64,000 nucleotides of DNA from Lentibacillus daqui (GTDB taxonomy: Bacteria; Bacillota; Bacilli; Bacillales; Amphibacillaceae), in the NCBI RefSeq assembly GCF_027186265.1, contig NZ_CP114176.1, positions 2,356,001 through 2,420,000 of the forward strand, given 5' to 3'. The position numbers and the translations under genes were made by a program. The notes beneath the pieces are model-generated. The model was not told the DNA's origin. It searched no databases and saw nothing but the letters and a program-made list of their open reading frames with translations. This document shows positions 16,620 through 25,397 of this stretch, piece after piece; within the stretch, counting starts at the first letter, position 1; each line of letters opens with the position of its first letter.

Positions 16620-17408
16620 ATGAACAATTACACCAATGACAATACAGCCAGACGATATCTCGCACATGTCAGCGTATTTGGCACCACACAGCTTCACCTC
16701 AGAAACCCGTACATTATCGGTTGGTGGAGTGCCGCGTTTCCAGGTCTCGGCCATTTACTATTATCCAAGTATATCAGGGGTTTTATTTTGTTTATCTGGG
16801 AAGTCTTCGTTAATTTGCAAGCTAACATTAATTACGGAATCATCTATACGTTCCTGGGCGAGTTCGATAAGGCCATTCATGTTCTGGATACAAGATGGCT
16901 GCTCCTCTATATGCCGGTCTATCTATTTAGTATTTGGGATAGTTATCGCACAACGGTTGATATGAACAAAATCTTCATTCTTGCTGATAGTGAAAATCAT
17001 CGGTTTAATTCATTTACGCTGGGATCATTGGAAATTAACTACCTGGATAAACGTAATCCGGTCATGGCACTGATATGGTCATTTTTTGTTCCCGGACTCG
17101 GGCAGCTGTATATCCATCGTATTGGGGTTGCTTTTTTTGTGACCATTTGGACGGTCATTTTTTTCTATTTCTCACATTTTCCACAAGCCGTTCCCTACTT
17201 GTTTTTCGGGGAGTTTGATCAGGCAACGAACCTGATAAAACCCGATTGGCTGTTGTTCTTGCCTTCCGTCTACGGTTTTTCGATATATGATTCCTATATA
17301 AACACAGTCGAGAATAATAAATTGTTTGAGCAGGAACAACGAAATTACCTAATGGACCATTATCAACATCCACATTTTCGCTTGGTAAAAGGACAAAAAG
17401 TGAAGTGA
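16620..17408 (+). CDS. Membrane protein with an internally duplicated FPGLG / VPGLG domain
   Basis: A 262-residue protein made of two related halves. The first half has WSAAFPGLGHLLLSKYIRG then FDKAIHVLDTRWLLLYMP; the second has WSFFVPGLGQLYIHRIGVA then FDQATNLIKPDWLLFLPS. Each half ends with YSFSIYDSY-like sequence. The PGLGQ-type turn between helices recalls TM2-like small membrane domains. ATG 16620 follows GGAGGG by eleven bases. It is six bp upstream of a second gene, so the two are likely cotranscribed. The function is unknown. Confidence 0.7.
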   Translation: MNNYTNDNTARRYLAHVSVFGTTQLHLRNPYIIGWWSAAFPGLGHLLLSKYIRGFILFIWEVFVNLQANINYGIIYTFLGEFDKAIHVLDTRWLLLYMPVYLFSIWDSYRTTVDMNKIFILADSENHRFNSFTLGSLEINYLDKRNPVMALIWSFFVPGLGQLYIHRIGVAFFVTIWTVIFFYFSHFPQAVPYLFFGEFDQATNLIKPDWLLFLPSVYGFSIYDSYINTVENNKLFEQEQRNYLMDHYQHPHFRLVKGQKVK

Positions 17409-17414
17409 TCAGAC

Positions 17415-17893
17415 ATGCAGCTATTTTCCACCTTTGATAGTAATATTTATGTTGAACTGGCATTAAAACAGATGGAGCAACGAGGGGTGACGCAAGAAAA
17501 TATTTTTGCCGTCCCATTGAATAACCGAATAGAAAAAAGCCGCTTATTTGACAGTATTCATCGTGCGGATGGCGTATCACTGGTTGATATCGGCATATCA
17601 CTCGCAACCGGATTTTCGGTCATTGGCGTAAGTGTTGGATTACGCTTGGCATGGGGACCTATCATTTGGGGATTAATCAGTGCTATTATTGGTTTTGTGC
17701 TTGGCTTTGTCATAAAACTGATATTGTATCGGTTACCCGTAATGGTCCACGCAGACTGAGTGGTAAACATGCGGAAGTAATTCTGATTGTTAATTGTGAA
17801 GAACAACAAGCTGATGAAATAGAGAAGATTCTGTGGGAACATTTTGCGTTAGGTGTGGCCAAAGTCAAACTGGTACTTAACGAAGAAGGGTGA
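17415..17893 (+). pseudogene. Small membrane-associated protein, frameshifted near the C-terminus
   Basis: The first frame (114 residues) has an N-terminal soluble part (TFDSNIYVELALKQMEQRGV) and a Gly-rich helical hairpin (WGPIIWGLISAIIGFVLGFV), then stops. Another frame continues with RRLSGKHAEVILIVNC and WEHFALGVAKVKLVLNEEG to 17893. The soluble C-terminal domain fits a protein of about 155 residues whose frame breaks between 17727 and 17750. No long single-base run marks the place. It follows the duplicated membrane protein by six bp. The family was not recognised. Confidence 0.6.
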
Positions 17894-17918
17894 CCCTTAA
17901 ATGGAATCACCCTTCTTC
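17882..17918. terminator. Bidirectional terminator overlapping a stop codon
   Basis: A perfect 12-bp stem, GAAGAAGGGTGA with TCACCCTTCTTC, spans the stop codon of the preceding gene. It lies between convergent genes. Confidence 0.8.
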
Positions 17919-17920
17919 CA

Positions 17921-19591
17921 TCACTTATTTACAATCGGCAGAATAATTTTCGATGATCGTGATCCGCCATGATAAACATGCTCATAGGCCACCTTACCAT
18001 GAATCGCGGTTTTTGTGGTTTGGCCATTGTTTAGATTCACATCGTAAAGCGGGGAATTGCTCGCTGCGATATCCAAACGTAATTGATGTCCAGCCTGTAG
18101 CAAATAAGCGGTGTGTCCGATGGTTAAGTCCATACAGGCTGGTTCGCCAATGGTGTTTGTTTGTTGTCTATGAAAAGCATCTATAATATTGATCACTTCT
18201 CCATTTGGAGCTACATCTGACAACCGTACCGCCAAATCGGTTAACGGCGTGGCAGCGGAAACCCAAATCGATGCGCGAACTGTTCCCAGAATAGAGAGTG
18301 CATCCTCTTGTGCTGTCGCGGTATAGACAAGCACATCTCCACGATCCTGAATGTCACCAATCGCAAACACACCAGATTCATAACCGGCAATCAGCGCACC
18401 GCCACCCCTCGTTGGCACTGGATTGTCTGGATCCAATCGTAAAGACGCCAATGTCTCCTGATTTGCTGGAACCGTAGATAAGCGACCATCCCCATCTCGG
18501 GTTTGCGCATGACCTTTACTATCCAGATACAATACTCTTTGCTCTGTTGTCGGTGGCCAGACATCAAAGGCTGCCCATTTCTCCTGTCCCATCAAATAAA
18601 GATGAACCGGTTTTTCGATTGGCATTGGCTTATCTTTTAACCATTTGTCAAACCATTTTATATGAATTTCAGTCGGATCTTGTATCTGATCGACCCCGAT
18701 ATTGGTCTCGGCATTGCTGAAAAATTTCTCTCCTGCATGTCCGGTCATTTCTTCATGTGTCCACGGCCCGATCCATAACATACGTGGTCCATTGTAAGCA
18801 TGATAAGCTGCTAATGTCGATGAAAGTAACGCATCATACCATCCCCCCATAAACAAAGCGGGGATCGTGACGTCCTTTAATTGCTCCTTTACAGACATGT
18901 TTGCGATCTGTTCAGCAGGCAATTCCCCGTCCATCACCTCAAAATAAAAGGATTCCGGGTCGAGCTCTTTCATCGGCCACCAATCATTTGCAGGCCGTTC
19001 CTGTAACAACTCAGGCAGCTGCTCGATCAATTCCAATGCTCTGTCCGCCTTTGGATCATGGCGACGTTGCAATTGATCATGGACAATCGAGCCAAGCGTC
19101 CATGTCTGGAAATTGGCGGAACTGCTTGCCAGTGATGCGCCGCCGAGTAAATCTTGCCATGGATCCGCCATCGTCATCACTGGCGCAATCGCTTTTAAAG
19201 AAGGTGGCATTTCCGCCGCTGCAGCCAGTTGCGTATAACCATGATATGACATACCAAACAAACCAACCTTTCCATTGGCATACGGTAATCGGGCTGCCCA
19301 TTCGACCGCTTCATATCCATCTTTTCCTTCATTAATAAATGGATAAAACTCTCCTTCTGAGGCAAAACGTCCGCGAACATCCTGCAAAATCACAACATAT
19401 CCGGCTTCAACCATCCGTGGCACACGCACATATTCATCGTAATAACGCTTTACCGTTTTATCGTATGGCAAACGCAGCATCAGCACCGGATGGGTTAGTT
19501 GATCATCTGGACGGTAAATATCTGCCCGTAATATCGTGCCATCACTTAGTTTACAAGCAACATCTTTTTCTACCATCATATCTTTATGCAT
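17921..19591 (-). CDS. CocE/NonD-family alpha/beta hydrolase (X-Pro dipeptidyl-peptidase family)
   Basis: A 556-residue hydrolase of the S15-type CocE group. The alpha/beta core has the nucleophile Ser in GMSYHG; a helical cap follows, and the C-terminal jelly-roll domain ends HVYHGGSRSSKIILPIV. Such enzymes cleave esters or acyl bonds, or N-terminal X-Pro dipeptides. ATG 19591 is preferred to an upstream one because GGGAGGAG lies about ten bases before it. No signal peptide is seen, so it is probably cytoplasmic. The substrate is unknown. Confidence 0.8.
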   Translation of the reverse strand: MHKDMMVEKDVACKLSDGTILRADIYRPDDQLTHPVLMLRLPYDKTVKRYYDEYVRVPRMVEAGYVVILQDVRGRFASEGEFYPFINEGKDGYEAVEWAARLPYANGKVGLFGMSYHGYTQLAAAAEMPPSLKAIAPVMTMADPWQDLLGGASLASSSANFQTWTLGSIVHDQLQRRHDPKADRALELIEQLPELLQERPANDWWPMKELDPESFYFEVMDGELPAEQIANMSVKEQLKDVTIPALFMGGWYDALLSSTLAAYHAYNGPRMLWIGPWTHEEMTGHAGEKFFSNAETNIGVDQIQDPTEIHIKWFDKWLKDKPMPIEKPVHLYLMGQEKWAAFDVWPPTTEQRVLYLDSKGHAQTRDGDGRLSTVPANQETLASLRLDPDNPVPTRGGGALIAGYESGVFAIGDIQDRGDVLVYTATAQEDALSILGTVRASIWVSAATPLTDLAVRLSDVAPNGEVINIIDAFHRQQTNTIGEPACMDLTIGHTAYLLQAGHQLRLDIAASNSPLYDVNLNNGQTTKTAIHGKVAYEHVYHGGSRSSKIILPIVNK

Positions 19592-19663
19592 CGTTATTTT
19601 TACTCCTCCCTTGAATAGGAAAAGGTAACACCTGACATGACCATTCAAGTGTTACCATTTTGT

Positions 19664-20326
19664 TTAAGTGGTTTGGGTTTTTGATGATTTGACCGGGTCA
19701 AGTCGGCGTTCAATCCAACCCAACACCAAATCGCAAATAATTGCCATTAGTGCGGTAGGAATGGCTCCGGCAAAAATTAGGGCAGTGCCATCTGTTGCGT
19801 TTGTTCCCCGAATAATAATTGTACCCAGACCACCGGCACCGACAAATGCACCAACCGCAGCGATCCCGATTCCAACAACCAATGCCGTTCTGAGTCCAGC
19901 CATGATCACACTAATCGCAAGTGGCAATTCGACCATCCGTAATAATTGAAATCGGGTCATTCCAGATGCAAATCCTGCTTCAACGACTGTTTTATCTACA
20001 TTTTTCATCCCAACGTACGTATTTTGCGTAATGGGCAGGATGGAATAGAACATTAATGTGACAATGACTGTATTCGTACCAAGACCAAGGACAATCATCA
20101 CCACGGCAAGTGCACCCAACGCCGGGATAGTCTGGATAATACTGCCAATTGCCAATACCCAGTTACTCAGCTTTCCATATTTCGCAATCAGAATGCCAAG
20201 GGGAATCGAGAATATGGCAGCAAACAACACCCCATATGCCGCCATTAAAAAGTGACGGTAAAATTCTTCCCAAACATAGCCAGTGTTATTGCTCATAAAA
20301 TCGATGAATTGACTAAGCGTCTCCAT
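19664..20326 (-). CDS. opuCD: Osmoprotectant ABC transporter permease OpuCD
   Basis: A 220-residue permease with about five to six membrane helices and the EAA-type loop (EAGFASGMTRFQLLRMVELP) that contacts the ATPase. It is the last gene of a four-gene row in the opuC order. The start codon overlaps the stop of opuCC, a sign of coupled translation. With opuCB it forms the membrane channel of a glycine-betaine, carnitine or choline importer used in osmotic stress. Confidence 0.9.
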   Translation of the reverse strand: METLSQFIDFMSNNTGYVWEEFYRHFLMAAYGVLFAAIFSIPLGILIAKYGKLSNWVLAIGSIIQTIPALGALAVVMIVLGLGTNTVIVTLMFYSILPITQNTYVGMKNVDKTVVEAGFASGMTRFQLLRMVELPLAISVIMAGLRTALVVGIGIAAVGAFVGAGGLGTIIIRGTNATDGTALIFAGAIPTALMAIICDLVLGWIERRLDPVKSSKTQTT

Positions 20327-21252
20327 TAGTTCCCCTCCTTCTTAGCCTCGAAATAATTGTTTTCCTCCAAAAACTGTTTGGCTACTTCTTTTGGACTCGT
20401 TAATTCCACGTCCGCTTGATAGTTTAACTCTTGCATTTTTTCCGTTGAAATGGTTCCCGCTAGTTTTTTTGTGATGTTTTCCAATTGTGGATATTTTTCC
20501 AATACATCATTGCGAATAACCGGTGATCCATCATACGGTGGGAAGAAGTGTTTATCATCTTTCAACACCTTCAGATCAAACTCCTTGATTCGGCCATCTG
20601 ACGAGTATGCAAGCACCACATCCATATGGCCACTTGCCGCTGCTTGGTAAACAAGTCCAGTGTTCATCGGATATACCTCATTAAATGGGAAGTAGGTCTG
20701 CTTAAACCCATCATACCCATCCCCTTTTCGGTTGACCCAGGCATTGTCCACACCGAATCGCAACTCATCGGCATACGGTTCTAGATCAGACACCGTTTCA
20801 ATGTCGTGTTCTTCGGCGAATTTCTCGGTTACAGCTACAGAATAACTATTCTCAAATCCATAGGAGTCCTCCCATGTTTGATCAAACTGTTTCGGAAATT
20901 CCCGTCTGACGATTTTCCTCGCCTTGTCCGGGTCGGTGACAGGATCCATGCCCAATGCACCGGAGATATCTGTACCTGTATAGCGGGTTGAGGTAATATC
21001 AAGATCACCGCGCATCATTCCTTGGTGCTGGACAATTGATGATCCCAGGTCAGTTACAAGCTCCGTATCCAAATCCGTTTCTCGTTCAATCATCAATGCC
21101 AGCATATTTGCCATGATTTCTGATTCTGATGTTGCCAAGGTACCAATCTTCACCGTTTGTTTGGTGGTACTGGCAAGACCGGGTAAAGAACAACCCGATA
21201 TCAGAAATAGCACCAAAATGGCACCCAATATTTTTACCATTCTTTTCTTCAA
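20326..21252 (-). CDS. opuCC: Osmoprotectant-binding lipoprotein OpuCC
   Basis: Extracellular solute-binding protein anchored as a lipoprotein. The N-terminus is Lys/Arg followed by a hydrophobic stretch and a lipobox LISGC. The body contains the OpuAC-type QAT-binding fold, with motifs ITSTRYTGTD and VVLAYSSDGR. The best site, GGAGGTG, precedes a TTG at 21252 by about eight bases; the upstream ATG at 21267 contains the Shine-Dalgarno itself, so the TTG is chosen (308 aa). It binds the compatible solute and delivers it to OpuCB/CD. Confidence 0.9.
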   Translation of the reverse strand: MKKRMVKILGAILVLFLISGCSLPGLASTTKQTVKIGTLATSESEIMANMLALMIERETDLDTELVTDLGSSIVQHQGMMRGDLDITSTRYTGTDISGALGMDPVTDPDKARKIVRREFPKQFDQTWEDSYGFENSYSVAVTEKFAEEHDIETVSDLEPYADELRFGVDNAWVNRKGDGYDGFKQTYFPFNEVYPMNTGLVYQAAASGHMDVVLAYSSDGRIKEFDLKVLKDDKHFFPPYDGSPVIRNDVLEKYPQLENITKKLAGTISTEKMQELNYQADVELTSPKEVAKQFLEENNYFEAKKEGN

Positions 21253-21267
21253 ACATGTCACCTCCAT

Positions 21268-21912
21268 TTACGCTGCTTCAGACGTTTCTTTATAGCCACT
21301 TGGCGTTAATCGATTCTCAATCAGGGCAAGCAACTGATCCGCAATTAAAGCAAGAATCGTTGCTGGAACCGTACCTGCAATGATTAAAGAAGGTTGATAT
21401 AGATTTAGTCCGTCAAAAATAAAGTCACCAAGACCACCGCCGCCAATAAATGCAGCAAGCGTTGCCCAGCCGATCAAATAAACGGTCGATAAACGAACAC
21501 CGGCCATAATCACCGGCAAAGCTAGTGGTAATTCTATTTTATAAATCGATTGCCAGCCGCTCATGCCCATTCCTTTCCCGGCTTCTTTGACACTACCATC
21601 AACGTCGCGTACCCCGATATACGTGTTGCGTAAAATCGGTAGTAATGAATAGAAAAACAGGGCAATGATTGCAGGAAATTTACCTACACCTATCAATGGA
21701 ATAAAGAAGGCCAAAATAGCCAGGCTTGGTATCGTTTGTAAAATACCAACGAATGAAATCAACTTGTCAGCTACTTTGGGCATTCGGGAAAATAAAACCC
21801 CAAGTGGAACAGCCACAACAATCCCAAGCAGAATCGCAGCTAATGAAATATACAAATGTTCCCAAGTTTTTATGATCAACTCGTTTCCATGTGCAGTGAA
21901 AAATTCAGCCAT
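21268..21912 (-). CDS. opuCB: Osmoprotectant ABC transporter permease OpuCB
   Basis: A 214-residue permease, paralogous to OpuCD, with five to six helices and the EAA loop EAGKGMGMSGWQSIYKIELP. It lies three bp after opuCA and 15 bp before opuCC. Length and sequence fit B. subtilis OpuCB (217 aa). Confidence 0.9.
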   Translation of the reverse strand: MAEFFTAHGNELIIKTWEHLYISLAAILLGIVVAVPLGVLFSRMPKVADKLISFVGILQTIPSLAILAFFIPLIGVGKFPAIIALFFYSLLPILRNTYIGVRDVDGSVKEAGKGMGMSGWQSIYKIELPLALPVIMAGVRLSTVYLIGWATLAAFIGGGGLGDFIFDGLNLYQPSLIIAGTVPATILALIADQLLALIENRLTPSGYKETSEAA

Positions 21913-21915
21913 AGT

Positions 21916-23082
21916 CTATATCGCCCCCTGTCCAACTTGTCCTTGGTTCTCATCGATATCAAAGCCATCTCCCCAGATGGTATCAAAGACAAGATTTGCC
22001 AGTGTTGCCCGTGTAACGATCCCGACAACACGATGGTCTTCATCTACAACCGGCACGTACTTCACACCGCGTCGTAAAATCTTATAAACGGTATCTCTTA
22101 GTAAACTGTCGTTAGTGACAGATAGTGGTTCTTTCTCCATGGCCTCTCCGACAGTTTTGACTTTTTTATATGCCAGATTAATAATTTCAATATCAATAAA
22201 TCCTTTTAATACGTTCTCGGAATCAACAACAAGCAAGGAGTCGACATGTTTATTGCGCATTGTGGAAATAGCCGATTTGAGGGATTCATCTGGTTTAACT
22301 GTGACAGGAGAAGTTCCCATAATTTGACCTACCGTTGTTACATCTGGACGACCTTGGATCAGTCGTTCTTTGCCAAGGAATTCTTCCACAAACTCATTGG
22401 CCGGGTTCCGGAGAATTTCATCTGGTGTATCCGCTTGGACGATTTCTCCATCACGCATAATCACGATGCGATCGCCTAGCTTCAATGCCTCATCCATATC
22501 ATGCGTAACAAACACAATCGTTTTTCCCAGTTCTTTTTGCAGTTTCTTAAATTCATCCTGCAATGAATCCCTTGTAATTGGATCAAGCGCACCAAATGGC
22601 TCGTCCATTAAGATCAATGGTGGGTTTGCAGCAAGTGCACGCAATACACCAATTCGCTGTTGCTGTCCACCACTTAATTCATGTGGATATTTGTCCAAAT
22701 ATTCTTCCGGTAAATCTACCAACTTAATTAATTCACGCGCCCGGGCATCTTTTTGTTCTTTGGACCATTTTAATAATGTTCCAACCAGCACGATATTTTC
22801 TTTAATGGTCATATGCGGCATCAGGCCGATTTGCTGGATGACATAGCCAATCGAACGACGTAATTGAACAGGATCTTGTTCATAAATATCCTTCCCATCA
22901 ACCAGGATTGACCCTTCTGTAATATCAATGAGTCGATTGACCATTTTCATTGTTGTTGTTTTACCACATCCACTTGGTCCGATAAAACAAACAAATTCCC
23001 CTTTTTCAATGTTAAGGTTTAAGTTTTTGACAGCAGGTTTCTTCCCGCTATATTTTTTGGTTACATTCTTAAATTCTAGCAA
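21916..23082 (-). CDS. opuCA: Osmoprotectant ABC transporter ATPase OpuCA with tandem CBS domains
   Basis: The ATP-binding subunit. It has Walker A GPSGCGKTT, signature LSGGQQQRIG, Walker B LILMDEP and the H-loop FVTHDMDEA. Two CBS domains follow in the C-terminal third (around MGTSPVTVK and YVPVVDEDHRV); in related OpuA they sense ionic strength. The frame is open 32 residues upstream, but a TTG at 23082 sits nine bases after GGAGGTG and begins (M)LEFKNVTKKY, as in B. subtilis OpuCA. It heads the opuC operon and has a promoter candidate about 50 bp upstream. Confidence 0.92.
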   Translation of the reverse strand: MLEFKNVTKKYSGKKPAVKNLNLNIEKGEFVCFIGPSGCGKTTTMKMVNRLIDITEGSILVDGKDIYEQDPVQLRRSIGYVIQQIGLMPHMTIKENIVLVGTLLKWSKEQKDARARELIKLVDLPEEYLDKYPHELSGGQQQRIGVLRALAANPPLILMDEPFGALDPITRDSLQDEFKKLQKELGKTIVFVTHDMDEALKLGDRIVIMRDGEIVQADTPDEILRNPANEFVEEFLGKERLIQGRPDVTTVGQIMGTSPVTVKPDESLKSAISTMRNKHVDSLLVVDSENVLKGFIDIEIINLAYKKVKTVGEAMEKEPLSVTNDSLLRDTVYKILRRGVKYVPVVDEDHRVVGIVTRATLANLVFDTIWGDGFDIDENQGQVGQGAI

Positions 23083-23127
23083 TTCTTCAAACACCTCCGA
23101 ATAAGTCTTGCCGAATAGTACTTTTAC

Positions 23128-23156
23128 AGTATATATAAAAAAATCGAACTCGTAAA
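23128..23156 (-). promoter_or_regulatory. Candidate sigma-A promoter of opuCABCD
   Basis: On the minus strand TTTACG and TATACT are separated by exactly 17 bases. The -10 box lies 45 bases before the TTG start of opuCA. Osmotic induction would be expected, but no operator was identified. Confidence 0.5.
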
Positions 23157-23350
23157 CTTTTAAAAATACGTATAACATTTACTTTACAAACTTTATAAAG
23201 TGGATAACGTGAATATGCTCCCATTTGCTTAGAATTTCGACAGGATTTGTATTTTGAGGTGGTACATGCGGGCGACGTTGGCCAGACAGTCAGTTCTCTT
23301 GCCCCGCCACAAAATGGAAATAATTGCTGAATTGAAATCCATACAAAAAA

Positions 23351-23383
23351 GCAGATGCAAGAATCCGAGATCCTTGCATCTGC
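23351..23383. terminator. Hairpin terminator between ectC and opuCA
   Basis: GCAGATGCAAG pairs with CTTGCATCTGC, with a T run on the minus strand. It lies 300 bp after ectC, beyond repeat array 2, and probably ends ect transcription before the opuC promoter. Confidence 0.65.
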
Positions 23384-23516
23384 TTTTGGTGATAACCTAT
23401 TTATTTGTGGTTGGGGCGGTGATTGTATCACGGCAGACACCGGGGTCATCGCTTCCAGACTATCAACAAACAAGCGAAAAAGGTGATTTTTCTTTTTTAT
23501 GCATCAGCCGATGATA

Positions 23517-23642
23517 TATCAGCGATTTCGCATGTTCTATCAGCGATTTACAGCATTCTATCAGCGGGTTCGGGCGTTCTATCAGCGGTTCTGCACGTTC
23601 TATCAGCGGGTTCAGCCATTCTATCAGCGATTTACTTTAAGG
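23517..23642. repeat. 21-bp tandem repeat array 2 (TATCAGCG core)
   Basis: Six copies of TATCAGCG begin at 23517, 23538, 23559, 23580, 23601 and 23622, exactly 21 bp apart. The intervening 13 bases vary but often contain TTC or TTT and GCA. The array lies just downstream of ectC and before the ect terminator, so it is probably transcribed as part of the 3' untranslated region. Its sequence differs from array 1, but the period is the same. Confidence 0.9.
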
Positions 23643-23680
23643 AAGTCCCGGGCCCCGGATGATTCCTGTCCCCCATCCCA

Positions 23681-24067
23681 TTATTCCGTCAACAACGGAT
23701 AATATCCTTCTTCGTTATGTGTTTCGCGACCAACTAGTGGCGGGTTGAATACGCAGACCATGCGCATTTGGGTTCTGGCGCGGACGATATGTTTGTCATT
23801 TTCATTTAAAGTATACATGGTTCCCGGTTTCAGTTGCCATACCTCCCCGGTTTCTACCTTCTCGATTTCACCTTCTCCTTCTATCAGATATACCGACTCA
23901 ATATGGTTTTTGTACCAGAAGTAATTTTCCGTACCTGCTTTAATGACAGTATCATTAACACTGAAACCAACATTATCTTTTTTTAATAAAAACCGGCGAC
24001 TCGTCCAATTCCCATCTGATGTTTCGTCTTCCGTTCCAATGATATCTTCCAGCGATTTTACGATCAT
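23681..24067 (-). CDS. ectC: L-ectoine synthase EctC
   Basis: A 128-residue cupin enzyme that cyclises N-gamma-acetyl-diaminobutyrate to ectoine, the last step of the pathway. Recognisable segments are MIVKSLEDIIGTEDE, WTSRRFLLKKDNVGFS, YKNHIESVYLIEGEGE and LKPGTMYTLNENDKH. Length equals known EctC proteins. GGAGAGGAG precedes the ATG. It is the third gene of ectABC; no hydroxylase gene (ectD) follows. Confidence 0.96.
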   Translation of the reverse strand: MIVKSLEDIIGTEDETSDGNWTSRRFLLKKDNVGFSVNDTVIKAGTENYFWYKNHIESVYLIEGEGEIEKVETGEVWQLKPGTMYTLNENDKHIVRARTQMRMVCVFNPPLVGRETHNEEGYYPLLTE

Positions 24068-24106
24068 AACTATTTCTCCTCTCCAATGGTTTACCTTCCA
24101 TGTATA

Positions 24107-25384
24107 TTACTGCAAAACCTGATTAATGCTTGCATCTAGAATGTTCATGCCTTTTTCCAGACCTGCTTCGTCAATAATTAGTGGCGGCAAAAATTTAATA
24201 ACCTCATCAGTAGGTCCAGATGTTTCTATGATTAATCCACGTTCAAATGCTTCGGAACAAATTTTTGCGGTTAGGTCATCTGTGTTATCAATGGCGATCC
24301 CTTGCATTAAGCCTCGACCACGTGCTTCTCCGTTTAATTCAGGGTATTTTGGGATGATTCGGTTAATTCTATCATGCAAGAAGTCCGCTTTTTTCATAAT
24401 TGCATCACTAAACTCAGCTGTCTCCCAGTAGGTTAGCGCTTCGGTAGCTGCAAGAAAAGCCAGATTATTGCCGCGGAATGTCCCATTATGCTCGCCTGGT
24501 CCCCATTGATCATATTCCGGTTTGATTAAGGTGATCGCCATGGGCAGTCCAATTCCGCCAATCGATTTAGACAGGCAAACAATGTCCGGATTAATTCCCG
24601 CTGGTTCAAAGCTGAAGAAAGTTCCCGTTCGCCCGCATCCAGCCTGGACATCATCGACAATGAGCAAAATATCCCAGCGCCGGCAAATATTTTCAACTTT
24701 TTTCAGCCATTCCATCCGAGCAGCATTCATGCCACCTTCTCCTTGAACAGTTTCCAAAATAATCGCTGCCGGTAGCGCTACACCACTGCCGCTATCTTCT
24801 AAAAATCGTTCCAGATATGCGATCGAATCCTGGTCCTCTACATATTCATCAAATGGCATCGATACCGAATGATGCAGTGGAATGCCCGCCCCATGACGCT
24901 TAAAGGAATTTCCAGTTACAGACAGCGAACCAATGGTCATCCCGTGAAAGGCATTGGTAAAACTAATGACCGTATCGCGCCCGGTTACTTTTCTGGCAAT
25001 TTTCAAAGCACTTTCAACCGTATTGGTTCCGGTTGGTCCAGGAAACATCACCTGATAATCAAGTTCTCTTGGTTGCAGAATAATATCATTAAAGCGTTCT
25101 AAAAATTCTTGTCTAGGGGTTGTTCCCATATCGAGGCTATGAATAATTCCGTCTTTTCGAATATAATTAATCAACTTTTCTTGCATGGCATCATTATTAT
25201 GGCCGTAATTTAACGCCCCTGCCCCAGCAAAAAAATCAATGTATTCTTTATCATCAATATCCCACAGCTTATACCCTTTGGCCTTCGTAAAAACAGTTGG
25301 CCAACTACGACTGTAGCTTCTTACCGTCGATTCCAATTCTTCAAACGTTTTCATTTTCGCATCGCTTAATACTGCTGTTGTCAA
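24107..25384 (-). CDS. ectB: Diaminobutyrate--2-oxoglutarate transaminase EctB
   Basis: A 425-residue class III aminotransferase that makes L-2,4-diaminobutyrate from aspartate semialdehyde. The PLP region shows DDVQAGCGRTGTFFSFE and the lysine segment SKSIGGIGLPMA; GPTGTNTVESALKIARK is typical for EctB. The start is TTG at 25384, seven bases after AAAGGATG. It lies 13 bp after ectA and 39 bp before ectC. Confidence 0.96.
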   Translation of the reverse strand: MTTAVLSDAKMKTFEELESTVRSYSRSWPTVFTKAKGYKLWDIDDKEYIDFFAGAGALNYGHNNDAMQEKLINYIRKDGIIHSLDMGTTPRQEFLERFNDIILQPRELDYQVMFPGPTGTNTVESALKIARKVTGRDTVISFTNAFHGMTIGSLSVTGNSFKRHGAGIPLHHSVSMPFDEYVEDQDSIAYLERFLEDSGSGVALPAAIILETVQGEGGMNAARMEWLKKVENICRRWDILLIVDDVQAGCGRTGTFFSFEPAGINPDIVCLSKSIGGIGLPMAITLIKPEYDQWGPGEHNGTFRGNNLAFLAATEALTYWETAEFSDAIMKKADFLHDRINRIIPKYPELNGEARGRGLMQGIAIDNTDDLTAKICSEAFERGLIIETSGPTDEVIKFLPPLIIDEAGLEKGMNILDASINQVLQ

Positions 25385-25397
25385 TCAAATCATCCTT

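Noticed and set aside
23254..23514. Plus-strand 86-codon frame between opuCA and ectC
   Set aside because: It crosses a terminator hairpin and the start of the repeat array and has no start signal.
23517..23642. CRISPR array
   Set aside because: The conserved core is 8 bp and the period 21 bp; CRISPR repeats are 23-47 bp with similar-sized spacers, and no cas gene is present.
23423..23702. Reading frames with FYQRF-type repeats over array 2
   Set aside because: Same artefact of a 21-bp repeat; no start signals and no protein-like composition.
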